Shown here piece by piece: positions 1-13,400 of a stretch of DNA of 64,000 nucleotides. The stretch is from Tridacna crocea (Eukaryota; Mollusca; Bivalvia; Cardiida; Cardiidae), in NCBI GenBank assembly GCA_943736015.1, contig OX031066.1, positions 8,684,245 through 8,748,244 of the forward strand, written 5' to 3'. The position numbers and the translations under genes are program-made. The notes under the pieces were generated by a model, which ran no database searches, had not been told where the DNA came from, and saw nothing but the letters and a program-made list of their open reading frames with translations. Within the stretch, counting starts at the first letter, position 1; every line of letters begins with the position of its first letter.

Positions 1-1297
1 CTAAATGGTACTGCAAAACTATTGATTTTTGAAGTACAAAACAAAGCATCCTTATAAACTTAATATCATGTAGACAAACTGTCATGGTATTTAAAGCCAA
101 AAGGCATTCTCAGTTAAATGGAGACACCGATTGTACAACAGATAACTAGTTGGTGTGCTCTTCAGATTACAAAACAATAATCATTTGTGATTTCAACCTG
201 ATTGCCCAGCACTACCGATCTGATAGATTTTGTACAGGAATTGGACCAGTTCGATGGTATCTCACATACCTACTTGTTTTAGCAAACATTTGGATTGATT
301 TTGCCAAAAATGGTTGCACAGTTTGAGAAAAGGTTCCTAAAGTCTTTGAAGAGCTTATAACTGTGAACATGTAGATCTATTTATAAAATCTTGTTTGCGC
401 ATATCACATGAAAACAGTCTCTCTTTTAATAGACTGTCATTAAGTTAATCTGGACCAATTAAGTATCGTGATATTGTATCGTATCGCCTGTCTGATATCG
501 CGATAGTATCGCGATACATTTTTCTTGGCGATACCCAGCTCTAGTCATATACCTTACATTTCTCGCGCATGACGTAACGTTGCTATGCGGAAGGGGTACG
601 CCACGGGGAATAAAGGAAAAGAGCTGTACTGAGTTTTGATAAAGCTCCTCCCAGAAAGGGTTAAAAGCATAAAATAAATAGAATATTTGTTTTTTTCGGT
701 GAAAGATCGAAATTTATTTCATCTCGTGAACAACATCGGTAATATTTTCACGAGTGGCTTGCGCCACTCGTGAAAATATTACCGATGGTGTCCACTCGAT
801 GAAATAAATTTCGATATTACACCGAAAAAAAACAAATATCCTCTATGTCTCATGATTCAATAGATTCATTTGCAAGTTCATTGGTTAAAATTTTACATTG
901 TACACAACATTTATCTGCAGTTCATTAAACGAAGCGACTGGCTACTACACCGTTATTTGTTTTATTGTGACTACTGTTTTGAAATAAAATGTCAATAGTA
1001 GGCAATTCTTTATCGTGAAACGTGTTGGTATGTAATAAAAGGAATATTATGCTGTAGTGACTTTCTTTTACATTTACTTATCGCTGCCTAAGATTAAAAC
1101 AATGGCATCTTGCTCGACCTTCTGTCTTTTGTGATACCAAATTTTCTCACGCTGCTCGAAGTATATACAAGCGCTTGGAAAGTCACTATAGTATTATATT
1201 CCGTACGTATTTCATGGGGGCTGAATACATTGAGCCCAGTGAAGAAATTACTTACTAAACACTCACAAGACTTTTTTTGTATGTTGTATATTTCCAG
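1..1297 (+). other. Intron before the module 1 S6 exon (partial)
   Basis: No pore exon (no SIGYGD coding) is visible, so the module 1 pore exon lies before the window. The stretch holds a mollusc-type repeat with a long palindrome (about 545-845); the remainder is AT-rich with nothing I recognise. Confidence 0.7.
545..845. repeat. Palindrome-bearing repeat, copy 1 (related to 44610-44965)
   Basis: From 683 to 840 the sequence folds on itself: CACGAGTGGC/GCCACTCGTG at the centre (about 763) and GAAATAAATTTCGAT arms outside. The flank (GGGGAATAAAGGAAAAGAG, TACGCCACGG) reappears reverse-complemented at 44860-44960, so this is a dispersed element. Confidence 0.7.
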
Positions 1298-1408
1298 GGG
1301 GCCGGATGTACAGCTTTAGTAGTTGCAGTCATAGCTAGAAAATTAGAACTAAGTAAGGCAGAAAAACATGTTCACAACTTTATGCAGGATACACAGCTTA
1401 CAAAAAAG
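1298..1408 (+). CDS. SK module 1 exon: end of S6 and proximal C-terminus
   Basis: 111-nt exon, phase 0 at both ends, preceded by a tttccag acceptor and followed by gtaag. It encodes 37 residues starting [18 protein letters not shown] and ending DTQLTKK, which match the inner half of SK-channel S6 and the start of the calmodulin-binding region. The start is fixed by the acceptor and by alignment with 34918-35028, which differs at only one residue (Cys here, Ser there, at position 4). An ATG-led frame overlapping its start (1110-1319) is unrelated intron sequence. Confidence 0.95.
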
Positions 1409-4400
1409 GTAAGACTCCATTAAATAGAATTAAAGTGTATTTTGTCGGTTATTTTTTTCAAAAACCTCGTAACCACGGCTATTCCAAGCTTTTTTTAAGG
1501 AAAAGCTGGTCGCTTACTGCTTTTGATAAAAAAAATCTAAACCTATGCTCTTAGTTAGACGATCTTCGACTTATTTTGTTATGGACATTGCTTTAAGATG
1601 ACTAGCTTTAAAACACCCTGAAACATTTCAGGGAAATAACATTTCACCTAGATCTACTTATTTATGCCGCGCTGTATAATTGTCCATACTAACTTTAAAG
1701 TTCATATTTGAGCCAAACAGTATAAAAGTCCATACTACCTTTAAAGGACATGTTTGAGCCAAACAGTGTAAAAGTCTGCACTAACTTAAAAGAACATATT
1801 TGAGCCAAACAGTGTAATAGTCCGCACTAACTTAAAAGAACATATTTGAGCCAAACAGTGTAATAGTCCGTACTACCTTTAAGGAACATATTTGAGCCAA
1901 GAAGTGTAATAGTCCGTACCGCTTTTAAAGACTGTGACATATTTGAGCAGTGTAATAGTCCGTACTACCTTTAAAGAACATATTTGAGCCAAACAGTGTA
2001 ATAGTCCGTACTACCTTTAAAGAACATATTTGAGCCAAACAGTGTAAGAGTCTGTTGTGCCACGCTGTATGATAGTCCGTACGAGGTTAGCATAAAATGG
2101 ACCACGCAGTTTAGTAGTCCTTACAAAATAAAGGACGGCGACCTACGCTCTGTAAAAATGGTTTTAACACATGTTCAAAAAGTATCGATCTAGGTCAGCC
2201 TGCGCAGTCCGCGCAGGCTGACCTAGGTCGATACTATTTTGCAGTTCTTCAATTTTTATATATGTTAAGGGACAAGTCTACCTCATGTTTCAGTCGATTG
2301 TTTGCAAAATCTGATTTTATGGATGCAAAACTATGAGATGGCTTCCATTTCATAATGCACCACGGAGATGCAATAAACCCCTTTTGTGCCAGGGCATGGG
2401 TCAAATATATGTTTAAAAAAATGTCCACTTATTGTCTATACAAGATTTAAAGTGTTGTTAAAATCACCAAGAATTTAACATTTGAACAGTCTCGGAATGG
2501 CTACGGATAATATAAATGTCAAGGTGAATTGAGCAGAACAGGTCAATGCCTTCCAATTATCGAAGACAGAGTTTGAAATTCCGGCGAATGAACTGACCGA
2601 TCCTCTGTCTCAACAATAAGCTCACAGCAATGCCTACACCTTTGAAAGGCGGGGACCAAGATACAAAACGTTTCATCAATTAACGTTTAAGCTCACAGCA
2701 ATTTCTACAACTTTGAAAGGCTGGGGCCAAGATACAAAACGTTTCATCAATTAACGTTATCATTTTCGCACGGCTGCTTTGTTAACACGCCACCTCGTTT
2801 GATAAGAAAATAAAAAAAATATATAATTTTTGATAAAGAATTACTACTTTCTGCTATAGTTTATTTCTTTTCACAAGGTTATGCTTTAGGTGTTCCGGCA
2901 TATTTGATACGTTCAGTGCTAAAGAAGATTTGAGGTGTAGTGTTTTTTTTTTTTAAGTGATTTTTAATTCAGCAAAATTAACGTAACTCATGACCAAACA
3001 ACAAAAATAAAATAGCTTATTCCGAATTCAGAGCATTTGCAGAGTATGCATTAAATGTAAATGAAATGACTGGATTTGATTTTCTCTGCTAAAATAGAAA
3101 ACAGTTTTGGAAAAGTAATAAGGCAAAAAGAGTAGTTACTTTTTTGAGAGCCGCCTTTAGTTGTGTCGCAGTGTTTCGAAAAGTAGTCCGTTGTGAAAGG
3201 CATTATGACCTTCATATACATTTTGATCTTTATCTTGTTAACTCATTACCACACAATCCCTACTTTTGACGCCCCTGAGAAAGAAGGCTTTTGAAAACAC
3301 TGGGAAAAGGAGAAAATGCTGGTAACCAGCATTTTCTCCTTTTCCCACAGTGTTTTCTACCCTTCCCAGAACAAATTTCTATTTTTCAGTCATCTTTATT
3401 TTGTCGTCTGCAAATGCTTTCAATTTAAACCAGTCCAAAATTTTCTCGTGTGGTAATGAGTTAAATCTGTAAAATGAAATGTGCAATTCGATGGTAAAAA
3501 CCCAAACATTGCTCTTTCAAAGTTATATTTTGGGAAAAAAATATATCCTTATCGGACAGTGTAGATCAACGATCAGGCTGCACTTGTTGTGCAGTCTGAT
3601 CCTGATCTACACAATCCGGTCACTGAGTCGGGCTAAGCAACGTAAGGGTTTTTTTTTAAATCTTATAATACCGCGTAATGATCATTGCACTGGGGTCAAG
3701 TGTGTGAGGATATATAGCGTTAGAAAGTACGTTAGAATTGTGTCTACGATACACTATTACCATAATTATTAGCAGAAAATCACATTCGCAGGGTGATTTG
3801 CACAGATAACACCCTATAAACATTATGACCTCTCTGTATCACCACCTGACTTCTTTTACCATCCTGCCTGGAATAATCATCGCATGAACCGCCATTTGAG
3901 ACAATTACCGACAAGTGAATTAGTATAAAAGGTTTGCTTCTATCAATAATATAAAAAAGACAGTTCTGGAATCGATAATCCTTATGCATAATTGGTCTAT
4001 AACTCATACAATTTCTTGGAATCTGTCCAAAACTGGAATTGAGTAATTACAGCCAAGAGCCCCATGTACAGATTGGTTGTCCCACGTGTGCAATCAAATT
4101 TCCATTCAAGTCTTTCATCATGCAAATTCGTTCTTATTGAGATGGAAATATCAAATACCACCAGCATCTGACTTGATGGATGTAAAACCAAAAATTTTAG
4201 ACCCCATATCAGAGTCTAGAAACGAGACCATCTAAAAAATTCTCATTAATGTTTAAATCGTTACATTAATCTACATTATATGCTAACTCTACTTTTTTAC
4301 CAAATAATTCATTTTTTCCAACAATCACGGGGAAAGATGGTGGTAACGAGCATTTTCTCATTTTCCACACAAAGTTTCCTACCCTTAGAAAATGACATTT

Positions 4401-7400
4401 TAGCACTTAGCCAACGTTTGATTTGTCTACTACAAATGGTTTTAAATCGTAGAAGCCTAAATTTTTCCGTATGATAAAATATCAGAGAGTTCTAGAGGTC
4501 AACGTTTCTCTTTATCTGAAATAGAAAATAACAGTTTATCAGCCAATGTTTATATAAAATTGTAATTATACGTTCTCTCTGAACTGGTTCTGCAATAAGT
4601 ACACTATCTTTGGAGCTATAATCTTACAAACCCATAACAAATTGTAAATTCATGATTAGAACTCCTGGATCCGTATTCACCAACCATTCTTTAGATCATT
4701 CTTAGTGATATTCTTCAGAGTTTTGTCAGTATGAAAGTAACAGAACTTCTGATTGGCTAAACCAAATGGTTTAGCCAATCAGAAGTTCTGGTACTTTTTC
4801 GGTCGGAAAATCTTTAATAACAAGACAAAGAGAGCTCTTAAGAATGGTTGGTGAATACGTACCCTGTTTCTGTTGTTTCCTGCGTCGAAGGATCTCATTG
4901 ATACTCTTCGTGTGCATGTGACGTTAAGGACTTTGTAGACAACTACGATCAATTTTAAATAGTGCATTCAAATCCAAAAATCATTGTGCACAGTGAAATT
5001 TTTTAGCAATGTGTTACGTTCTTGGAGGGATCCAAGATTTAATATAATTTCGTCATGCACTATATCGAGGATGTCAGTGCTCAGTAAGACCACATTCTGT
5101 CTAAAGCCAACTAAATCATCAGGTCAGCCAACGCATTCCGTACAGTCTAACCTCAATCGAAACTTTACTATGTGTTAAACCATCTTTTCACTGTGCATGA
5201 CTCTATTATAAGTCTTATAGGCCTGTTACCGAAGGGTCATGTGTTTGTGTAACCATACTCTCCCCGATTTCATACTAGTTTGCTTGCACTAAGACACCAT
5301 ATTTGTCGATATTTAATTTGTGTTTTTATCGTCATTCATACGTGTATTGGTAACTATATGTTATTAGCGCATCATTATTGCTCATAGTCTAATGATTCAA
5401 AGCCAGTAGGTCTGAATAATTTATAGCGATTATTTTCGCCTTGTTCTGTATTACACGGCATATTTTCTGTATAGAAGAAAACAATAAATGTCGCCATATA
5501 TGCAGACCCGATTTGAACTCATTGATCTAATTAGTATCGAAATCAATCACTAATGCACTGATTAATTTCATGCAGCGTTTTTATTACGAAACATATACTG
5601 TAATTTGTCAGAAAAGCTTTGCACTGGAAATAGAGATAGCTTGCAGTTAAGTCAACTTTTGAACCCTGACTGCACAGAATTACTTTGCTTCCTACAGGTC
5701 AGGAAAGCTTTAGAAAATATTTAAGTAAGAGGTTGCTACTAATCCGGAACTTTATCCCTTTTTCTTTTTTTTAGAAATTTAAAGATTTCAAAGACATATC
5801 ATTTTAGTAATTTTGTTTAGTCTTTAGGTGCTTTCGGTATGGACTAGTTTTAGTTTTTCATTGTCTATTCGAATTTTTCTCTGTATAAGAAGTTACTCGA
5901 ATTGTGATATTTGTCTTTGAAGCATAGAAAACATTTTCACAAAGGGAGAAAATGTGAGTTGCCACTATTTAATCCTTTTCTAAAAAAAAATAACATGTTT
6001 CTCAGTAAGGCTCGTTTATGCATTAGGTTGTCTGTAAAAGCTGAAAAAAAAATATTTTCCATTGTATTATTTCAGTTAAAAAACGCGGCAGCAAACGTAT
6101 TACGGGAGACTTGGCTTATTTACCGCCATACCAAGTTAGTTAAGCGAGTCAACCCGAGTAAAGTTAGAACTCACCAACGAAAGTTTCTGCAAGCCATCCA
6201 CTGGTATGTATACGTACAACAGTCATATTTGCTTTCAGCATGCATAAAGGGACATTCGGACATTTGCGTAAAGTGCCGTTTCGGATCAGCCTGCGCAGTC
6301 TGCGCAGGCTGATTCGAGATGGCACTTTACGATTGCATTAGATTATGTACTACAGCATACTTGCACAAAACAGAAAATTACATAAAAAAGAAAGTGCCAT
6401 TTTCGATTAGCCTGCGCGGACTGCACAGTTTGATACGAGACAATACTTTACGCACATGTCCGAATGGCCCGCCAGGGTGACTCAGTGGTGAGCGTGTCGG
6501 ACTCATGACCTGGTGGTTGTGAGTTCGACACTCGGTTGAGGCGAACTTTCTTTCCGGCGTATTTTCGCCTCTCACCTCTGCTGAAGCATGCGAGAAAAGT
6601 AGTCGGTGGCTTTGGAAAGAAAGTAGTGCAAGTACCGGTGTGAGAAAGCCAGGAAACACATGTGCGTCACCGACCGCCATGATATGACCTTAGCTGTTAA
6701 AGTGGCGTTAAACCACAATACAACCAACCTGTCCGAATGCCCATTTTTGCGTGTTGCAGGCCAATTATACGACTCTTGCTCAATGACATGGGACTTATAT
6801 GTGTCTCCAAAACGTATCCACCCAGGTCAGCCTGCGCAATACGGGCAAACTGACCTTGGTCGATACATTTTGCTATTCATCATTCTTATATATGTCCAAG
6901 GATCATTCGTATTACCTAATGATTCAATTGATCCATTGATCCATCAAACTGATTTGGTGGATCCATAATTCTGTATTATACTTCAAAAGAAATTTCTCGT
7001 GATCTGATTGGATAATATTGGATCTGATTGGATAATATGCCTCGAACATTTGTACCATGTAAACTGGTAAAACCAACGTAAAACTAACAGTTTCCCTTTC
7101 GGGAGCCCCGTATACATGACTAGACTATCAACGCAACATTCAAAATGGATTAACCCATTACCACACAATCCCTACTTTTGACGCCCCTGAGAAAGAACCC
7201 TTTTGAAAACACTGTGAGAAAAGGAGAAAATGCTGGTAACCAGCATTTTCTCCTTTTCCCACAGTGTTTTCTACCCTTCCCAGAACAAATTTCAATTTTT
7301 CAGTCACCTTTATTTTGTCATCTGCAAATGCTTTGAATTCGGGCCAGTGTAAATTTTTCTTGTGTGGTAAAGAGTTAAGATTTTCATCAACATTTTGCGC

Positions 7401-10400
7401 ACGTTTTAGCACGTATTACCAAGGGTTCACTGACGTCAGTTCCGATTGACGTCAGTTTTCATTGAATTGGTGCATTCAGAAGGGAAATTCTACTTCGTCA
7501 ACGTACTCAATTTTCAAACAAAAAAAAAAACAGGTAAAATTCGCTTCACAAATGTTGGAATGGTAAAACTTTTCATTATAATAAATTTGTTATATGGTCA
7601 GGTGGCAGGGGACATGGAAACATGTTCACGGCTGTGACAAATCATGTCGCCCCTCGCCTTCGGCTCGGGGAGACATGATTAACCATAGCCGTGAATACGT
7701 TTCCAAGTCCCCTGCTACCCGACCGTAAAACTAATAATGTATATATTGACATGCTTTGAACAATGTATCAAACTGCCATTTGTAAGAGGTGGCATGTCTA
7801 CATATACGTTGTTTGCATCTGAGTCCCGAGTGTAAAATTTCAACATTGCTCGTGACATTTACTTTGAACTCGTGCCTGGTCTAAAAGTATCGATAGGGCA
7901 AGCCATACCAGAAATTGCAACATCTATATCTTTTAAACTCGCTAACATCACTGGCTTCGCATGTGTGGCGTTGCCCAATCAAAGCAAGCGAATGGGATTT
8001 GCTAACATCATATTTCATTTTTGACTTCGCCAGATATTTTCCGTTTGATTAACAACTGCATGCCAAAAATCGATTCATTGATATCAACGGCTTGATGCGC
8101 GAGATAAACGGAAGTGCATTAATTTGACGGGTCTGAAAACACGCTTTAGCGATAACGTTTTCAAATCTCTCTCGAAAACGACATGTTATTCACTAGAGGC
8201 AACATTTTTTTACGACATTTGATAAATTATCCATTTAGTGACGATACATTTTAAAAGCTTTTTACGCGGAAATTGTAATTTTGGAAACGAAATATGTCTA
8301 GATAAAGTTCATAATCGTCTTGGTCAAAATACATAACAACGAACGTAAATACGATGTAGTCTCGACTGCTAGATTGTATTGTACTCAATTCTACGAACTT
8401 TTTTTTTCGGTGAAGCTGAATGCGCCAGATTTTAACCAAATTCTTTTTAGTGATACAGGATGATTATATAGTAACTTACCACTGATCAAAAACATGCACA
8501 TTTTATTAATCTATGCAAAGACCAAGCTATGCCGATCATAGCAGAAAGAATAAAAAGCGCGGGAAAAGCTTTTATATGCCATATGTTTTAATTCAGACTG
8601 TCAATTGGCTAAAACTCCTGTAACAAACGGCCGAACGTTACAGGCAAGGTTTTCAAGAAGAACGTTATTTTTCAACAGTGAAGTTGGTTGGTTGGTTGGT
8701 TGTATTGGGGTTTAACGCCACTTTAACAGCTAAGGTCATATCATGGCGGTCGGTGACGCACATGTGTTTCCTGGCTTTCTCATACCGGTACTTACACAAC
8801 TTTCTTTCCAAAGCCACCAACTACTTTTCTCACATGCTTCAGCAGAGGTGAAAGGCGAAAATTCAAAACTGAAGAGGCACTATCAAAAAAGGAGATCTAG
8901 AATATGATTAAGGAGACTTGCTTATTCATGACAATCCTGCACCTCACAATTTTGCAGCTGTTCAGAATTCCCTTGAAATGCTAAAGGCGGTACATCCACC
9001 CTACTGTTCCGGCGTCAGCCCGTGTGACTTTTTTTCTCTTTCTCTGAGTGAAGAAAACTTCCTGTGGACGTCAAATAGGACCTAGAGGTGCCTTGGGAAG
9101 TGCACATTATCTATGTCTCATGGTGCAGCCTGCACAATGGATTTCCAGACTTGAAAATTGTATTTCTGTCATGGAAGGCTATCTCGGAGGGATGAAATGA
9201 AAGAAATATATTCATTTGAAATAATGCGTCACACAGACAACCAGTGACAAAATTAAATGAGTGGCCCTCGTAATGTTGAAAACAGCGGTTAAAAAAATAC
9301 AGAAATGAAAAAAGCAATTTCTTGTGAAATGCGATGGGTCTTACCCAGGATAACTTTCTGTTATAGGGAAGTAAATAGTAAATTGTGTTACATTTAAGGG
9401 TAAAGAATTTAAATAATTTCACTGCCGATGTCGGTTTGGATAGATTTTGCGGACCACACAGATCAAAATCAAACTGCACAAAATGTGCATTCTGGTTTTG
9501 GTTATTCATCACTCGCTACCTGATGTCTAGCTTTAACAAAAATTATCCTCATTTTGAGAGAAAAAAACGTTTAGGTCTCCAAAAACACTTGGGTTCATTT
9601 GGCTGGCATCGAAAAAGTTAAGGGTCATTTGATTGATAAAGGATGACTAATTCTATAATGGAAGGAACTGATCCACGGTGATCTTTAATTACCACGTCTA
9701 ATACTATCTTCAAGGGAGAGGAGGGAAATATGATATCTTGATTGACAGGCTTCCTGGTTATCTATGTAAAACCTAATCAATCTTTAATTTATATCTATTA
9801 ATAATTCATATAGTACTTACTGTGGCGAAGGCATGTTTTGTTCAGTTCCTGGCATGTGATGTACTTATAAAAAAAGTGCTGAGATAGAAAACCAGGATAG
9901 GAATGCATGTATCAGCGAGATCATTTTAGTCTACCCTCTCTGCAAAATACATATCGCCGGTTTGCTTCCAAAACCTCGTAACTACAGCTTGTAACGAGCT
10001 GTAGTTACGAGGTTTTGGAAGCAAACCGACGATATGTCACACGAAAAAGGAAAATTTTGAAATTCCATACAATCAATTTGACGAAAACAGATCAAAGATA
10101 GTGCTGGTCAATTTAAGTTGATAGTTCAAAAATGATTGTATAGTAAGGTTCATACAGAAAAAAATCATAAAAGCGAAAAGTGTCGATACTGGTCAGTCCG
10201 CGCAGACTGACCAGTATCGACACTTTTCTCAGTTCACAGATACGAGTAGTCCCTTGTGGTTTTTGTAGTAGTCCCCTATGACGGGTCACATATAGAAGGC
10301 AGGAACAAGGAAATAGAAGCTGAAATTTTTGCTGGCCTATCTACCAAGCGGTCATTGATCTCTCCAGTTCAACTTTCACCAACAGACCTGTTATTGTCAT

Positions 10401-13400
10401 AGCCACAGACGGAATTCTTTCTTAACCCTTTCATAGCCTCAAGCGAAAACGAAGACTTTGCAGGCCAAAAGGAGACTGCACAGAAGTTGAAGCCTTATTT
10501 ATTATTTATACCTTTCGCTTTTTCAGCGAAGCCACTGACGAAATCGACATAAAGTTCAGTTGATTTTATTTTGAGCCGATTTAAGTTGACCTCTCCTCGA
10601 TACTTAAAATACTTATACACAATTAAATGTGTCGAGTATATTTGATTAAAAAAAAAAACTTAACGTAATTCTGATATTTGGATAAACAGACACGTAAAAT
10701 GTGTATTGTTGGTATGATGCATTTAAAATTTCGATAGCGCGCGCTGCGCATCAGAAAAAAATTCGGAGACGCCATATTTCTGGCAGAAGGACATAATTGC
10801 ACACCCGTAGCGGCTGATGTTTGCAATTTGGGGAAACGTTTTTTTTTTTTGACTTGGTTGATAAAGCGACCGTTTGCTCCATAGCAGGCCGAGCCCGGTA
10901 GGTCAGTAGATAACATGCAGGGCTTAAACTCCGGCGTCCCTGTTTCAATTTCTAGCCAAACGAATGTCTTTCCGAACAACGATGATAATCATTGCGACAT
11001 GATTCATTCTTCTTTCACCGCTTAATATTGCATAGACGATGTTTATGTTCGAGAGCAGCCAATGGCTTGCAAATCTGTTAAGTGAAGTACTGATACAAGG
11101 GACTAAGACAAGTAGGGACAGGGGTACTAGCCGCAATGCAGCGTTAATAATATGGCCTACAAAACACGAAAAGGGGCATTTGGACATTTGCGTAAAGTGT
11201 CGTCTTGGATCAATCTGTGCAATCCGAAACGACACTTTCCGTTTTAATGTAATATTCTGTTTTGCACAAGTCTACTGAGGAACAAAATCTATTATTATAC
11301 TGCAAAGAAAATTCTTGTGATCTGATTGGTTAACATGCCGGAAACATATATCATGTACCCTAGCAAAGACCACGTAAAGCCAGTTTCCCTTTTGAACGCC
11401 CTGTAAACATCACTACACGTGCAACGCAACATCCAAAATGTCGGCGTTGATCGATCACTAGAGTGCACATTTATGCATCAAACTGCACGTGTTAGTGACA
11501 TCAGTTTTCAAGGACGTCAGTTTTCATTGAATTGGGGCACACAGAAGGGAATTTCTAGTTCGTCAGCATACTCGATTCGTGAAATTATAAAACAGGAAAA
11601 TTTCACTTAACGCGCTTTGCAGTATAATAAATTCGTTGTACGGTCAGGTAGCAGGGGGTTTGGAACCTTGTTCACGGCTGTGGTGAATCATGTCGCCACC
11701 TCGCCTTCGGCTCCGGGCTACATGGTTCACCACATCCGTGAACAAGTTTCCAAGACCCCTGCCAACTGGCCGTCCAACTAATAATGTAGTCGTAATGTGC
11801 CGACTCGGATTAGCCTGCGCAAACTGCGCAGGCTGATCCGAAACGACACTTTACGCAAATGTCCGAACACCCATTTTCGCGCGTGCAGCCCATATTAAAA
11901 AAAAAGAAACCTTTAAAAAAGCTCCAACGTTTGCGATTCGAACAGAGGTTTAAATCAGTACCTGGCGGTATTGCCACACTCTCTTCAGAGAGCCAGAGAG
12001 TATGTCAAGGCCAATATTTACCAACCTTCGTAATTATTTTCCTTTCTTATACCTTATTCCTGCTCTTGATTTAGAAAGTAAAACAAATTTTAATGCTTAA
12101 CCAACTAGCTTAGCCAATCGGAAATTGCACGAATTTGAAATTTCGACAACGCTTGCGAATTAGGTTTAAAAAGTAATTGAGAATGTTTGGAGGTATGACG
12201 ATGAAGTGACTAAGGGTGCTATTTAATTAGACAACGTCGCCCTGGCGACAGAAATAATCTATCTGATTTCCAGACAGATTTCAAGCTATTTCAAACAATC
12301 TAGGCAGCTGATTTCATTTGAGACCTATGTTAAATTAAAAAAAAAAAGATGAATCTATATAATATGAAACCATTTCCATGGTAACAGTTTTAATCAACGT
12401 TTTGGATGTGCTTTTTTTGCTTCAGTTAAAATCGAGAGAAAAAACAAAACAAAACTGATATTATTCAAAGCTTGATAACTTATTTTCACTGAAGAAACGC
12501 CATCCCCTGTTTCAGCAAAAATACGACGTCCTTTTGCTCTACACATTTGGTCAGATTGACGTTTATTCTGCTGGATGAATGAGCGAACAATATTAAGTTA
12601 GTGAAAAAAAACTAATTACGGCTTGATCAAAGGGTTTTTTTCCTTTTCACGATATTTCACTAACAACGAATAGATCCGAGGTCTGGCTGCACGTTCGATG
12701 CAGCCTGTTCTTACTCTTAACTGTCCCGCAAGCAGTCTCCGAACGCAAATAACATGCTGAAGGTTGATACATGTACATGTATTTTGGTTCTTTCCTTAAT
12801 GCGTTTTTCTTGATTAGATATATAGTTGAAGATCCAGTATCTAAGGAACGCCAATCTTTAAGCAGTAAGGATGAAGCTGTTTCTAATGTGTATATGACAC
12901 CTTTTGATAGCATTGAAAACATTGTGGCAAAAGGTGAAATTGCTCGTCACGAGCAATTTCACCTTTTGCCACAATGTTTTCAAAAGGTTGCGTAGAAATG
13001 ACTGTCTGTGGAGCCAATAGTTAAGTGGTGTATGAGTGACTTTATCAAGGCCCAATACACCCATTCATAGCTGAACTTGCCCATGGCTAGCGAATCTAAT
13101 CTATGGCCCTATGCCTGCCGTGCATGCGTGCGTAGATGTGTCCGTGTGTGTGTTAACTTTTATTTCAAACAACTTCTCTGAAACCAAAGAACTAAGCCTC
13201 CTTCAAATGACCTTGCCGAGATCCGCAACAGAGTTTGATTTCATCTAGAACTACTGCTGCCATGGCAACAAAACAGAAGTATAATGAAGAGCATGTAAAA
13301 ACTTAATTATAACTCCAAAACCACTCTCCAGAGTCCTCTGCTGAATTGCATTATTATTTTGATTTAGGTTCACGTATTTTACACTTGTTAATTTGATTCT

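Larger units (their letters stand above)
1409..6075 (+). other. Module 1 intron (4.7 kb)
   Basis: Non-coding. Contains a 46-bp minisatellite, a GTCAGCCTGCGCAG element, a 66-bp direct duplication, one intact TTAA hairpin MITE, a TGTAGATCA palindrome (3555-3630), a decayed TTAA MITE (4285-4480) and a TATTCACCAACC hairpin. About 4870-5900 shows nothing recognisable. Confidence 0.75.

Noticed and set aside
1680-2060. CRISPR-like array
   Set aside because: Units are contiguous tandem repeats without unique spacers, in a eukaryotic intron.
6467-6540. Possible functional tRNA gene
   Set aside because: Box-like motifs are present but the cloverleaf is poor and the sequence continues into a SINE body with a target duplication.
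6378-6680. 100-codon reverse frame and the 102-codon forward frame at 6660-6968
   Set aside because: Both are translations across the SINE and adjoining MITE.
9111-9512. 133-codon open frame on the reverse strand
   Set aside because: No recognisable motif, AT-rich composition like the surrounding intron, and it lies downstream of a mariner relic; likely chance.
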